Source of the DNA: Zymoseptoria tritici IPO323 | Lineage: Eukaryota; Ascomycota; Dothideomycetes; Mycosphaerellales; Mycosphaerellaceae | Reading direction: 5' to 3' | Length of the DNA: 64,000 nucleotides | Assembly: GCF_000219625.1 (NCBI RefSeq) | Contig: NC_018218.1 | Coordinates: 1,984,001 to 2,048,000, forward strand | Part shown: positions 21,270 to 33,261 of the stretch, in pieces | Numbering within the stretch: the first letter of the stretch is position 1 | How the letters are laid out: each line of letters starts with the position of its first letter | Made by a program: the position numbers and the translations under genes | The notes under the pieces: model-generated | Database searches by the model: none | Seen by the model: the letters and a program-made list of their open reading frames with translations, nothing else | What the model was told of the DNA's origin: nothing

Positions 21270-22124
21270 TCACACCTGTCTCGATCGCTTGCCTCCCTTT
21301 CCACCACCACTGCCATCCTTCCGGTCGCTCCCGTCATTCAATCCATGAATGTCAAAGTACTCTGAATACGGCATTTTCCTCTTTCCACCAGCTCCAGCTC
21401 CGAGACTGAAGTTCAGCGTTGGCCCACGGTTTTCTGTTCGCCTAGAGCCATGTCGATTACGGGCCGCTCGAGGAATTATGCGGACTGTTTCGGCGCTGGA
21501 AGGTGATGTGAAAGTAGGTGGTGTTGTGGCTTCCATTTCCATGTCCGTGCCTGCTTCTCGATCGTGGTTGCTGGGATATGCGTGGGAGGACTGGAAGGTG
21601 AACTCGCTTTGGTTTTGTTGCTGTCGCTGCTGTGGTGCGAAAACCGGCGGTTCCGATACCACTCGTCGCTGTTGTTGCATGTCTGCTTCCGAGAGGTCGC
21701 TGCTGGATACCGCCAGAGGGTGTGGTTTGCGTGCCGCCTCCGGGCTTGATCCTCGCTCGTCGTCTTTGTCCTCCTCCTTTGCCGTGCTTGTTTCGTCCTC
21801 GTCGTCGGTCATGCCGCCACTCGCGAGTGGGGTCTGTTGTCGTGCTGCCACTCCATCTCCGTCTAGCCTTTCTGTTGCCCACTGACGCACTTTCCACCCT
21901 TCTCCATCCATCAGACCTAAATTGCCGCGATCCAAGAACGCCAGTAGATCATCCAGCGCATCTTGATATCCGGATTGTCGTGCGAGTTTCTGGGAGTTGG
22001 CGGCGTTCCTATACAAAGTGGTCACGGCCTGTGCTGCGGCCTTGAAGTCGGGCAGTAGTTCCGCCGGCGCAGGTTGTCGAGAGGCGGGCGGGAGAGACGT
22101 CGAGAGGTGCCGCATAGAGTCCAT
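21270..22124 (-). CDS. TAPR1-like protein (DUF4588, UPF0472/C16orf72 type)
   Basis: A single exon of 284 residues. The conserved N-terminal helix pair is LLPDFKAAAQAVTTLYRNA followed by GYQDALDDLLAFLD (about residues 24-65), the hallmark of the eukaryotic family related to human C16orf72/TAPR1. The middle is disordered and rich in Asp, Glu, Ser and Gln. The C-terminus has a nuclear-type basic patch (GGKRKMPYSEYFDIHGLND ... KGGKRSRQV). In animals the family is linked to stress and proteostasis signalling; in fungi the role is not defined. It is divergently transcribed from the calponin-domain gene. Confidence 0.75.
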   Translation of the reverse strand: MDSMRHLSTSLPPASRQPAPAELLPDFKAAAQAVTTLYRNAANSQKLARQSGYQDALDDLLAFLDRGNLGLMDGEGWKVRQWATERLDGDGVAARQQTPLASGGMTDDEDETSTAKEEDKDDERGSSPEAARKPHPLAVSSSDLSEADMQQQRRVVSEPPVFAPQQRQQQNQSEFTFQSSHAYPSNHDREAGTDMEMEATTPPTFTSPSSAETVRIIPRAARNRHGSRRTENRGPTLNFSLGAGAGGKRKMPYSEYFDIHGLNDGSDRKDGSGGGKGGKRSRQV

Positions 22125-22731
22125 GGCTGATGACAGCAGGTGAAGATGGATGCGTGTGTATGTGAGTTGCGGTGTGCACTCTCACGAGCGGGAGAGCGGT
22201 AGAAAGGTGTCTGTCGGAGGTCGTTTGGTCCTGTTATTCTGACAGCAACTGCGGGCGGTCCCAGTTTTGGTCAGGGTTTTGAAGGTCGGGTGACGAAAGT
22301 GATGGAAATCGTAGAAGAGTGCCCTGATATCCTTCGATGCGGCCGTGAAGAGATCAAGTACGACGTTGCAGCAGAGGAGACTCAGAGAGAAGCGGCCCCG
22401 TGAGACAAGTGACGATCGCGTACGTCTCAAGCGAAGTGGAGATCTCAGTTCACTTTGTTCCCGTGTGGTCCGTTGTCTTTGATGCCAGAAAGCCAAAGCC
22501 GTTGTTGGTGGGGCTCGTGCAGTCAGAGAGACTCCGGCGTAAGCATCCATGTTCCCTCAAAACTACCGGGTATCGATGCACCAGCCACGACATTCTTGCC
22601 ACTTTCAGAGAAGGAGGATCGATCGAACTTACTTCATCGTTGACTCATTCTTTCGACTACGATGAGATCGACCTTACGCCCTGCCGAGTCCCTCAATCAA
22701 CATCAATCAACAATAGATCATCTCTCCGAAC
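22125..22731. promoter_or_regulatory. Divergent promoter region of the TAPR1-like and calponin-domain genes
   Basis: About 600 bp with no gene between divergent start codons at 22124 and 22732. Just before 22732 the leader is CAATCAACATCAATCAACAA-like, typical of a fungal 5' leader. Confidence 0.5.
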
Positions 22732-24819
22732 ATGGCTTCAGTAACATCACTAGACGCCGACATGCGCAACCTGCGCCTATCCCGATATACCCCTCACGCT
22801 GCCAATGAAGCTCGCGCCTGGATCGAAGGCGTACTCGACTCCTCACTGCCACCCGGCGACCTACTCGAAGTGTTGAAGGATGGCGTAGCGTTGTGCAAAT
22901 TGGCCAACCTGGCCACGCAAGAGCACCGCGGGCCGATCAAGTTCAAGAGCAGTAAAATGCCGTTCGTACAGATGGAGAACATAAGTCACTTCCTCAAAGC
23001 TTGCGAGCTACCGCCGTTGAACATGCCCGCGCATGACCGCTTCTTGACCGTGGATCTGTTCGAGCAAAAGGATCCGGCGCAAGTACTGCAATGTCTCAGC
23101 GCATTTAGCAGACAAGCCAACAACATTAATCCGTCCAAGGTACCTTCTGTCATTGGCACGAAGAGAGCACCCTCTACGATGTCTCCCACAGCGACTGGTG
23201 GAGGCCTAGACTACACGAATGGAAATTCTACTCGCCGCGCACCGAGCCCAACCAAGTTCTCGGCAGCAATGCCGGCGTCTGCGACCCGTCCTATGAGTCC
23301 GACGTACACGGGAGGTTCGAACGCCTCATCGCGTACAGAAGGAGGATCCGCTAAATCGCCAACTGGTCCGGTTAGCAGCTGGAGCAGACGGAGCGATGAG
23401 AACAACACGGCGCCGGCCTGGAACATTCATCAATACGGGTATATGGGTGGTGCATCGCAAGGAAATCAGGGGATCAGCTTCGGTGCAAGACGACAGATCA
23501 CTAGTCAGGGTCCGGCAGTACCAAGCCTTGCAGAGAAGGAGAAGCTACGTAAAGAGAAGGACGCAGAAGCACAAAGATTACGACAGGAACAAGACGAAGA
23601 GGACCAGAGAAAGCGGCGGGCCGCAGAAGAAGAGGAGGACCGGGCGAAGCTCGCAGAGGAGCACAAATGGGAAGAAGAAACAAGACGGCATCGTGATGAG
23701 GAGAGGAGGAGAATGGAAGAGCAGAAACGAGCATGGGAGGATCAAGAGCGGAAGTGGAACCAGGAGGAAGAGGCGCGGAGACGAGAAGATGCTGCACTGC
23801 AAGCAACGTTGACCAAGAAGAAGCCACCTGCAAAGCCTAGAGTGCCGAGCTCGAGCATTTTGCGAGGTCAAACTCTTGCTGATTACCAAGAGGAGCAGGC
23901 GGCACTACTGAAGGCCAACGAGCCTGCGGAGACACCAGAGCAGCGTCGTGTGAGAGAACTGGAGAAACAGCTTGAAGAGGCGCGAGAGCGTGAACGGCAG
24001 TACCAGTCGGAGCGAGAGGAGCGGATCCGGAAGGGTGATGACTCCGACCGCTCAAGGCCAACCACAGCGAATGATACCGATGGAGACCGACCTTCGAGTG
24101 CGCATGAAAGCGACGTGAGCTGGGTCGGAGACGAGCGCGAATACTCACGACATCAATGGCAGAGCAACTCTAGTCGAGACATAGCGCCGTCGCGACCCTC
24201 ACAGGCGCAGGCGCAGGCACAGGTTGGCTCGACGCGACCACTACCTTTGGAGCCACAACCTGCGCCTAGTCTGCCGCAAAGATCGCAACCCGAAAGCACA
24301 CCAGCCGCACCTCGCGCACAACCCTTCTCGACACCATCACCCTTCACCAGACCTCTTCCCAATCCATCCAAGCAAGCCGCACCAGAATCTCACCTTCCTG
24401 TGGAGCGTACACCCAACCGAACGGACGCCTTTCTCTCTTCAAATGCAGCACCCACCACCCAACGTCCTCGCGTCTCCTCTTCTCAAGAAGCTGGTGACAC
24501 CTCTCTCGAGCAGTCCCAACTCCGCGACTCGCGCATGCAATCGCAGCAAGCAACCAAAGCCGGCGCCTGGGCGAGTAAGTCTCTTCTAGAGCGGGAAATG
24601 GAACGCGAACGCGAACGTCAGAAGGAATGGGAAGCCGCTCAGTCAGCGGCTAAGACCGCTCCCAGGGATCTGAGTCAGGGTACGGGTGAAGGACAGAGTT
24701 GGGATGTCAATCAGTATGGGTATATGGGCGGAGACTCGATGAACAAGGGGAGCAGTGTGGGGAGTGGAATCAATATTGGTGGGAGGAGACAGATTATTGG
24801 GCCAAGGCCGAAGCCGTAA
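22732..24819 (+). CDS. Calponin-homology actin-bundling protein, long Scp1/Stg1-related form
   Basis: A single exon of 695 residues. A calponin-homology domain occupies about residues 20-130 (ARAWIEGVLDSSLPPGDLLEVLKDGVALCKLAN ... FVQMENISHFLKACE). Two calponin-type repeats lie at residues 228-257 (WNIHQYGYMGGASQ ... SFGARRQI) and at the extreme C-terminus (WDVNQYGYMGGDSM ... NIGGRRQI). Between them is a charged coiled coil of roughly 130 residues rich in Glu, Arg and Lys, then a Pro/Ser/Gln-rich disordered region. Yeast Scp1 and fission yeast Stg1 are about 200 residues with one repeat and cross-link actin filaments, so this form has a large insert between domain and final repeat. Likely acts at actin cables or patches. 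Confidence 0.88.
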   Translation: MASVTSLDADMRNLRLSRYTPHAANEARAWIEGVLDSSLPPGDLLEVLKDGVALCKLANLATQEHRGPIKFKSSKMPFVQMENISHFLKACELPPLNMPAHDRFLTVDLFEQKDPAQVLQCLSAFSRQANNINPSKVPSVIGTKRAPSTMSPTATGGGLDYTNGNSTRRAPSPTKFSAAMPASATRPMSPTYTGGSNASSRTEGGSAKSPTGPVSSWSRRSDENNTAPAWNIHQYGYMGGASQGNQGISFGARRQITSQGPAVPSLAEKEKLRKEKDAEAQRLRQEQDEEDQRKRRAAEEEEDRAKLAEEHKWEEETRRHRDEERRRMEEQKRAWEDQERKWNQEEEARRREDAALQATLTKKKPPAKPRVPSSSILRGQTLADYQEEQAALLKANEPAETPEQRRVRELEKQLEEARERERQYQSEREERIRKGDDSDRSRPTTANDTDGDRPSSAHESDVSWVGDEREYSRHQWQSNSSRDIAPSRPSQAQAQAQVGSTRPLPLEPQPAPSLPQRSQPESTPAAPRAQPFSTPSPFTRPLPNPSKQAAPESHLPVERTPNRTDAFLSSNAAPTTQRPRVSSSQEAGDTSLEQSQLRDSRMQSQQATKAGAWASKSLLEREMERERERQKEWEAAQSAAKTAPRDLSQGTGEGQSWDVNQYGYMGGDSMNKGSSVGSGINIGGRRQIIGPRPKP

Positions 24820-25358
24820 GGTATTCAGAGTGAACAGAATACAAGCATTCGCGGGTCATGTCCTGTTGCAGATGAACATTGATTCTGCATCTCGCCGATC
24901 CATTTTAGTACCACAGCACGTGCTCCCATCTGTTTTCATTCCCTGTCAAAATGTGGTCAAGGGTCTTGTCCTCGACTGGAGACCCATGCTGGCAAAAGAG
25001 GGGTTCGCCAGGGGAATGAAAGCAACGCGCATACCAACCTTCTTCGACCACTCACCAGTGGACCACCACCTGCGCACCGGGCCCGTGGGTTGACAAGCAC
25101 CCATGGCACCGCATGAGGAAGTTCCGATACCCGGCATGTCGTTTACTGCGGATGCGGTCGATTGATGAAATGGCGAATTCCAATCCTTCTTCCTCCGATG
25201 GTCGCCATCGAGGACCTGCTGGAGGGAGTGTATGTTCTTCCGCCTTGCTTCGATCCGCAGTCTGAGCGCCTGGTCTGATTGATACACAGATAGTACCGTC
25301 TTTCATCGGAGCAGAATCGGATCCATTGCTCGGCGACCACGCCTTTCAGATCGGAGAG
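24820..25358. other. Intergenic, no gene seen
   Basis: Spacer and promoter before the sugar transporter gene. Confidence 0.5.
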
Positions 25359-27151
25359 ATGGATGCGTTCACTCGCAGCTGTGAAAGCGGGCCGGATGTC
25401 TTGAAGGACGACATGGTCATTGGCATCATCGCAGGAGACGATGTCCGTCAAGCGATACAGAATGAGCACGATCTCAGCTTCGTGGAAGCTCTCAGACTGT
25501 ATCCGACAGCAGTGGGATGGAGCGTCTTCTTTTCGTTGGGTAAGCATGCCCTGCCCTTGACTGGTAATAAATACTAAAGCTGTTCTCAGGAGTGATCATG
25601 ACTGCTTTTGATCCTCAATTGATGGGTCAGTCGCATCGGATGTCGTCCAGTGCACGTTGTCTCTAATTGAACAAGCACAGGCAACCTTTACGCCACTCCT
25701 GCCTTTCAACGAGACTTTGGCTACCTCTATAACGGCGAGTACATCATCAGCGCTCCATGGCAGACGGGGCTCGGTATGGGCAATCCAATCGGTCAAGTCG
25801 TCGGCGCTTTTGCCGCCTCGTATCCGATGGAGTGGTATGGGCGGAAGAAGACGTTTGGCGTTTGCGTCGTGCTCACGGCGGCGTTCATCTTCATTCAATT
25901 CTTTGCGAGGTCGCTCCAAGTCTTGTTGGTTGGAGAGCTGCTTGGTGGTCTGGTGCTCGGCACGTACGCTGTCATCGCGCCGGCGTATGCTTCTGAAGGT
26001 CAGTCTCACGTCTCGAAGGTGTCGCGCATCACTGATGAATCCGTCCAGTCTGCCCCGTTGCTCTTCGCGGCGTTTTGACGAGTTACATTAACCTTTGCTT
26101 CGTCATGGGCCAACTGGTCGCCAATGGCCTAATGAACGGGACGAGCAAGCTCTCCAGTCACTGGGCCTATAGCGCTCCCTTTGCGGCTCAATGGATTTGG
26201 CCACTCATCATCCTCATCGGCCTGCCATTCGCTCCCGAGTCCCCATGGTGGCTCGTTCGAAGGGGACGGATCGGCGATGCCGAGCGTGCTCTCCAACATC
26301 TATCATCTCCCACAGTGGACGTCAAGCCAACTCTCGCCATGATCATCGAGACGAACTTCCTGGAACAGAAGCTCGAAGCTGGATCAACGTACCGTGACTG
26401 CTTCAAACGTATCAACCTCCGCCGCACAGAGATCGCCGTGGGAGTCTACAGCATTCAAGTCTTCTCTGGCATCTACCTCGTGGGCTACGCGACGTACTTC
26501 TTCGAACTCGCCGGTCTGCCGACGACCAAAGCGTTCCAAATGTCGCTTGGATTCCTCGGTTTGGGCTTCTTGGGGACTCTGCTCTCTTGGGTTCTCATCA
26601 TTCGCTATGGGCGGAGGGTGATATACAATGTCGGGCTTGCCTCGTTGGTCGTGCTCATGTTCCTAATTGGCATTCTGGACTGTGTGCCTAGCTACTCGGC
26701 CAATCATCCCTTGATTTGGGCTCAGTCCAGCCTGATGCTATTGTGGAACTTCTTCTACGATTTGACGATTGGACCTGTCTGGTAAGCACTCTTTTCTGAT
26801 ATTGGGTACACGTCGATACAAAACCACGGAGACTGACATCTTCATGATAGCTTCGTCATCCTCTGCGAAGTCTCCGCCACCAAAGTTCGCAGCAAAACCA
26901 TCGCCGTCGCGACAGCAGTGCAAGCAATCTTTGGCATCATCATGACCGTAGCCTTTCCATATCTCATCAACCCTGACCAAGCGGATCTGCGAGGCAAAGT
27001 CGGGTTCTTCTTCGGCGGACTATCTGCGTTCAGTTTATTGTGGGCGTACTTCCGAATTCCGGAGACCAAAGGTCGGACATATGAGGAATTAGATCTGATG
27101 TTTGCGAGAGGTGTGCCGACGAGGGATTTCAAGAAGTATCGATTGGAATGA
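25359..27151 (+). CDS. MFS sugar (alpha-glucoside/maltose-type) transporter
   Basis: Five exons (25359-25539, 25590-25625, 25681-25998, 26049-26781 and 26851-27151) join in frame to 522 residues. Introns are 50, 55, 50 and 69 nt. Twelve hydrophobic segments are expected, and many are plain, such as FGVCVVLTAAFIFIQFFA. Sugar-porter signatures are present: PIGQVVGAFAASYPMEWYGRKKT (loop 2-3), PESPWWLVRRGR (after segment 6), RYGRR in the second half and PETKGRTYEELDLMF at the end. The N-terminus with SFVEALRLYPTAVGWSVFFS matches the proton-coupled maltose/alpha-glucoside permease group of fungi, but substrate cannot be fixed from sequence. The ATG at 25359 is the first in frame. Confidence 0.88.
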
Positions 27152-27408
27152 AATTGACGGGATGACTGTGCCTCGCGGGCATCACTTGGATGTTTTAAAA
27201 GCACCTACGGAGGTTTCAATTCAAATATGATGGACTAAAACTTCAACAACGCTATGCTGCCTATCAGTACCTCTCCCACATTTACGCCGCGCTTGCATGA
27301 AGAATAAAACAAACGAGTCCAATATATGCTCGCGGCAAGCCTCGACACCTAACCAAGTAGTTGAAGCTGCGACACTCAAGACAATCCAACAGCAAGTCGC
27401 GACAACGA

Positions 27409-30400
27409 TCAGTCGTAAATCTCCAACGGCGCGAGCTGATCAATGTTGTACAGCCAGTTACCGCCACGCTCTTCTTTCTCAAGCCTGCGGAGGGTCAGTC
27501 AGTACATTCTATGTACGCTCGTTATGAAGGAGAACAACATACCAATCATAAGGCCACACGACGAGAGTGCCTTGGATCTGCTTAAGTAATTCCTCAGCCT
27601 CGTCCTTCGTGAGAAGATCGTCCGGAAGTGGACGATTGCTGCTTTTCGTCGTGCCACGTCGGCGACGCTTTTGGGAAGTCGAATGCTGCAATGGGACGGA
27701 TGAGGATTGCGTTGCGGTCGTTTCGGGGGCAAGGTTAACCTCATCCGAGTACTGCACGGTGCGCTGGCGGGAGATCTCATTCTCATCCGAGTACTGCACG
27801 GTGCGCTGGCGGGAGATCTCATTCTCATCCAATGGAGGGTCATCCTGTTTGGCTGCCTCTTTCTCATCAAGGGGAGTCGGATCTGGCGTCGGAACTGCGG
27901 TGGGTCCACTCGAGACCCCGGACTGCGGTGAGTCTGGCGAGCCGCTGGGCCGTGCTGCCTTTTCATTGTCGTCTTGCGTTTTCTCGTTAGCAACGTTGGA
28001 AGCTTTGCTGCCCGAGCGTAGCTTTTGAAGAAGACCACCGACGACACGCTTTGGTTTTTCTACTGGAAACTCGGCGTCGACTGGACTGGAAGCTCCAACC
28101 GGCCCGGACTTATCAGGCGCGTCCTTCGCTGGCTTTGGTTTGCTGTTGCCCAGACCTTGCGACTGCATGAACGCTTCATTGTACTCATTGAATTTCTCGT
28201 ATGCCTTAAAATCGAGTACTTCCGAATCTGGCATGCATCGGAACACCTGACGATAGATCTTAGTGTTGTTCTCGGCGACTTGATTCCAGATGTCATGATA
28301 AAACTCGTTCGCAAGCGGATCCGTCATGCAGTCTTCGGTGACCTCCGGATAGCGCATGTTGACCAGCATCGGGTTGACGATGTTCTTAGTAACATCAGAC
28401 GATGCTTCCATCAATGGCGGACCTCCAATGTCTGTATCGTCAAGCGCAGGCAGTTCCGGCAGTAGAGAGCGAGTCGGCAATCCAAGCTCCACAGTGTCCA
28501 TGCGTCCCGTAGGCCAAGGAGGGCGTGCTGGCATGGCTTTCGCCCTTTCGCGTCTCGCATCCCGTTGGCGCTCCATTTCTTGCGCCTCAAGATTCTTGAT
28601 TCTCTCAATATCGGGTGCGTCCTTCTTCATCAACACTTCGCGGCCAGAGCTGTCGACGTACGAGTCGCGGCCACCAAAGTCACCCGACTCCACAATCTTC
28701 CTCATATTGTCGGTGCCGAAACCGTCAACATCAAGATCTCGCTCCGGACCTTTCTTAAAGGGTTCCTTGGCCTGCTCTGGCGGTTCAGAGCTGTTATCTG
28801 ATGAGGTCGTGCGAGTCATATCGACCCAAGGCTGGCTATCTTCCCTGCGGCCAGCCAAGCCGTTGGTGGTCGCATCGAGGCTCAGTGCGGCAAGCTGATC
28901 CGGAGCGGGAGTTGAGGGCGGGCTCTCGAAGTATTCCTGGGATGGCCTGAAGCTATTGTCGCGGTAAATTCTCTGCATCTCAGCATCCTGTTCTTCTCGC
29001 TCCGCTCTAGCCTGCTCGCGACGATAGATAGCGTCTACGTCAAGTCCGAGATGTTCTCTCATGAGACGCTTCCGCAAGGTATGAGGGAACTCGCCGACCT
29101 CGTACGGACTCCCAGCCATCTTGCTAGGAATCATGCAGCGGTCAGTGACGATAGCCGCAACCTCTGAGTCTCTCGACCCAAGCATGGAACGCTCATTGAT
29201 GTTTGCTGAGCCAATAATGGCTGATCGGTCGTCTACGATCATGCATTTTGCGTGGATGTAAAGCTGCTCAGTGGTCAGGCACTTTCGAGGCCCGATTTTG
29301 CCCCATTGACGAAGCGAGTAGAAGCGAACGTAGTCCTCTGGATCGATTCCATGCGCCTTTAGACGTCCCCAGATGGAGGTCTCGCCGCGACAGATGCTGC
29401 GATATTGGCAGGTCATAATCAGACGGACACTGGTCCCATCCTGAGCATCGACACTGTTCTGAAAGCCGGGCATCAGCGGGATGACAAGGCACGCTTGCCA
29501 CTTCTGTCCCTTCTCGTGAGCCTCGATAGCTCTCTCTACAATCGCGTCACCGATCTTGTTGTGCATGACTGTGCCTTCCACCGTGCAGCTTGAGATGTAG
29601 AACTGGTTCTCAATGTAGACGAAGTGATCCGAGCCCTTGATCATGGCACAGTACGCTGTCATGATACTGTGCTCGACCTTGTTCGGAGTTCCAATCGACC
29701 ATGGTGCGCATGAGCGGAGAATCTGTACTTGGCAAGTTCCGGACATCCCAAGTCTGTCGAGCTCTTCCTGCTCGAATTCCGGAGGCGGCATGAGGACGGG
29801 CGTGGGTCTTGATGGGACTCGGGAGCGCAAGACGTAGTTCCATCTTTGCACGAAGTGCCGTCCGACATCTCGAGCAGGCTGACCAACGATTTGCATGGCA
29901 ATGTCATGCCACGGCATCCGCGGCACCTTGGTCCGATCGTACATCTCTTCGTACGGCTTGTCGAGCGCGTAAAAGTCCTGCACTCTCGGATTTGAATAGT
30001 CCTTTCCAGGCCATACTTGGCAATGCTCGGAATCCCTGGGCACGTTCTGATCGGCTTCGAAGCCGGTCAGCTTGTCGTCGGTCAGAGAGTGACATGGATC
30101 GTCCCATCGACCAAAACATAAGTCGACTCCACCAACGAATGCCATCATGTTATCCACAACCACTAGCTTCTCGTGATGAGCCCAGAAGAACTGGTTCTGT
30201 CGGAACTGGTTCGGTGATCGTTGGACGCAAATGTTCTCATGCAGATCCAGCAGACTCCACTTGGTGTATTCGGAATCGATCGGGATCGCAGATTCGATGT
30301 TGCGATAGACAATGACGAAGATCTTGACACCTTCTTGTGCTTTGCGCTGAAGAAGTCGGTCGAGACGCCACTTCTGACTGATTGCTGCAGGACGACGCAT

Positions 30401-32962
30401 GTACAGCTCTGGACTCAGCCACCAGTCGTGGATGTAAATAAAGTCCTTTGCATTGTCGATCGCTCTCGACACTTGCCACATGTGGTCTCGGCCGTCGACA
30501 AGCCACCGACACCAGACATTGTCCCGGACGGGAGCGAAGCTGTTGAATCGCTGCTTGCGAGACCAGACAGTGTTTTCCATCATGTGGGCGAGCGACTCCC
30601 GGAACTGCAAGAATTGCTTCTCATTCCGAGCGTAGAGCTTGATCCTACGTTCAGCGTTGTAGAGTGCGATCAAATGCGCTTTCTTGGTCGGAGTAGCGTT
30701 CTCAGTGGCGATCTTCGCCATGTCTTGAGCAGTCTTCTGGTCCAGGATCTTTTGCTTCGCTTTCTCAATAGCGAAGTCCGAGTCCACAAGGAATACATCG
30801 TAGGCGTTGAGAGACTCCGGCCCGTCGACGCACACAATGTAGCTGTGCCTGACCAGGAACCAGCGTCGCTTGTGCCTCTCCTTGAATGCGTGCGGACCCA
30901 TCGTCTGCAACGTCTTTCGACGCATCTCTCGGTGCCGTCGAGAAGCAAGCTGCAGCAGACCCTGCTTGCCTTGATAGCCGCCCTCTGCAGAAAGCCGGAT
31001 TGACATGGCTGAGAGCTCGAGAAACTTGCACAACCGCGTGCTGTCCGGACGGAAGATGAGCCACCGTATCATCTGCTGTAGATAAGTCTCTAACTTCTGT
31101 CTTGATCGAGTCGCGTAGATCTCTTTCTGACGTTGTGTCAAAGCATCCGGATCTGCTGATGTATTGCCAATCTCGCTCGTGCTTTGTCGCCGTGGTGGAG
31201 GGAAGAAAGATGTCATCCGTCGGTGACCTCTTGGCCGTGATGGGGTTCCTGCATCAGCGTCACCCTCAAGGTTCGGAACTTCCGGTAATTCCTGCTCGTC
31301 TTCCTCATCCTGCATCTTTTCGAACAGCCCACGCATGCCGCGAGCGTACGGAATGACACTTTTGGGGAAACGCGGTATCTTTGCCTTTGACTTGTCTTCA
31401 CCACGCAAATGGCGGACCTTGTCGGTGGCTCCCTGCGCCTTGTACTTGACGTGCAGATTGACGAAATCATTCACCGAGCGATGGATAGTCCATTGCATCC
31501 GCGCGGGACCGCTGCCGTACTCCAGATCTACCTGGAAGACGAAATCTCGATCACCTTTCTTGTCTTGCCGATTTTGCACATGAGGGATGCTGATCTTCAG
31601 CTGTTCCAGGAGGACAGGAACTTTTCGGTGATCGTGCTCATCCCGCTGGAAGACGCTTGCAAAGATCAACGCGGCAGGAGCTCCAGCTAGAAGCTCGGCC
31701 ATCAGCTGGGCGGACTTCTGATGATCGACTTTGGCACGCTCGTCCTTCTTCCTCTGCCCAAGCATGCGTAAGCCAGCCTTGACCTGACGCCACTTCTGTG
31801 CGCTCGAACTATTATGCCTGTCCGCACGCTGGCGAAACGGAGAGCCAGTAGTCCCATCGTGCCCGCTGAAGCCCATTCCAGTGATACGGCGTAGATTCCC
31901 AGGCCGCCTTTCTGCAACTTCACTCCCGTCTGTGTTCTTTCGATTCGCATAGCTCAGTCCACGAGCACCTTCGATTCCTCTCCGCCATGCCGACTTCAGA
32001 CGGTCTCTGCCTTCGTCCTCGGATACACCAGCTCTGTCATCACCGCTGTCCGACAGCTCGGAGAGTGTCCCTCGACGCGAGGGTCCAGGGGTCTGACTAC
32101 TCTGTCCGGCCACAGAACTGTCGCGAATGTGCTCGCGCACAAATGAGGCGAATCGCGACGTCCGAGGTGTAGCGGGCGAGGACTCCGAAAATGGCATCAC
32201 AGGTCTCTTGCGATTCCTGCGCTTCCTTGAACGGACATCATTACCATTAACATTACCATGATCCGAATCTTCTTCATCTGCATCTGTCGCTGACTCTACT
32301 GCCTCGTGTGGCATTGGGTATGAGGGTTCACTGCGTTCGGATTGTGGCGATCGGGCGGCATTAGGAGTAGCTGGACCGGTCGCACTGCTTCCAGCCCGTC
32401 CGTGATTGGAACCGCTGGGATTCGCTAACCCTCTAAGCTTTGTAAAGAAGGAAGCGGAGTTCAATCTGTCCCTTGTAGGGTGTTCGCCGCCTTCCTCATC
32501 GGTATCCTCCCACGGTATGTCTTTGCCAAGTTTCGTGCTTGTAGCCTCCTCCTGCGTCCCTCGAGCAAACTGCACACTCCGCCTGTGAGAGGGTGTACCC
32601 GTGTCCGTCCTTTCTCTAGCGACGCGGTCGGGAGACGCTAGGTCGTCAGTGGTTGCAGCGATGCCGGACGTTCCGGTGTTGGCCTGAAAAGGAAAGCCAC
32701 CAGCCGACGGAGGCGCGAGTTGTAGAGCTGGAAGTAAACTTTTGTTCCAAAGACCTTGCTCTTGTGCGGTCGAACGCTCGTCGTGATCGATCGTGCTGGG
32801 CCGTCGTTGGGCGCGCAAAGGTGACGACACGAGGGGAGATGTGGTATGTCCATTCATCGCGTTGTCTGAGTCCGCGGTCTGCGGTCCGGCATGCCGTGGT
32901 TGTTCCTCTCGTGCAGTCGGCGATATATCACCATCGTCCCGACTCATCATCGCCGTTGCCAT
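27409..32962 (-). CDS. SPO14: Phospholipase D (PX-PH type)
   Basis: Hydrolyses phosphatidylcholine to phosphatidic acid at membranes. Exon 32962-27543 and a 76-nt last exon 27484-27409 flank a 58-nt intron; splicing gives the C-terminus WPYDWLEKEERGGNWLYNIDQLAPLEIYD and 1,831 residues. A PX domain lies around residues 440-530 (LKISIPHVQNRQDKK ... WTIHRSVNDFVNLH) and a PH domain around 690-800 (HKRRWFLVRHSYIVCVD). The two catalytic HKD motifs are HHEKLVVVDNMMAFVGG near residue 925 and IHAKCMIVDDRSAIIGS near 1235. The first 400 residues are disordered and Ser/Arg-rich. A perfect 42-bp tandem duplication lies near residue 1725. Fungal Spo14 orthologues have the same order and similar length. Confidence 0.94.
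27742..27825. repeat. Perfect 42-bp tandem duplication inside phospholipase D
   Basis: Two identical adjacent 42-bp units encode the 14-residue peptide DENEISRQRTVQYS twice. A third, partial start follows. No substitutions separate the copies, so the duplication is recent or being homogenised. Confidence 0.9.
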
Positions 32963-33261
32963 CGCGTGCTCCTCGCTGGCACACGCAGTAGCCGCGATCC
33001 GTTCCCTCTCCGCTCAGCACAGCAACGTCGTGTCGGTCTTTCAGCAGACGCCATGTTGAGACATGTTCGGTCGTCAAGCTTGATTGAATATGCAGAATCA
33101 AGCCAGGGGATCGTCCAGGAGCACGGCGTGCAGCAAAGTCGGTACAGCGGTATTCCTGACCAGGTTAATTGATGGAAGACGGATTATAAGGGACCTGCGC
33201 GCTGATGGAGTCCGCATAAAGTCGGAGACGCGCTAAACTTTAAATCACCAGAACCGCTTAG

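Noticed and set aside
22794..24889. Several 60-140 codon frames on both strands within the calponin gene
   Set aside because: They are shadows caused by the Glu/Arg-rich coiled-coil codons of the real gene.
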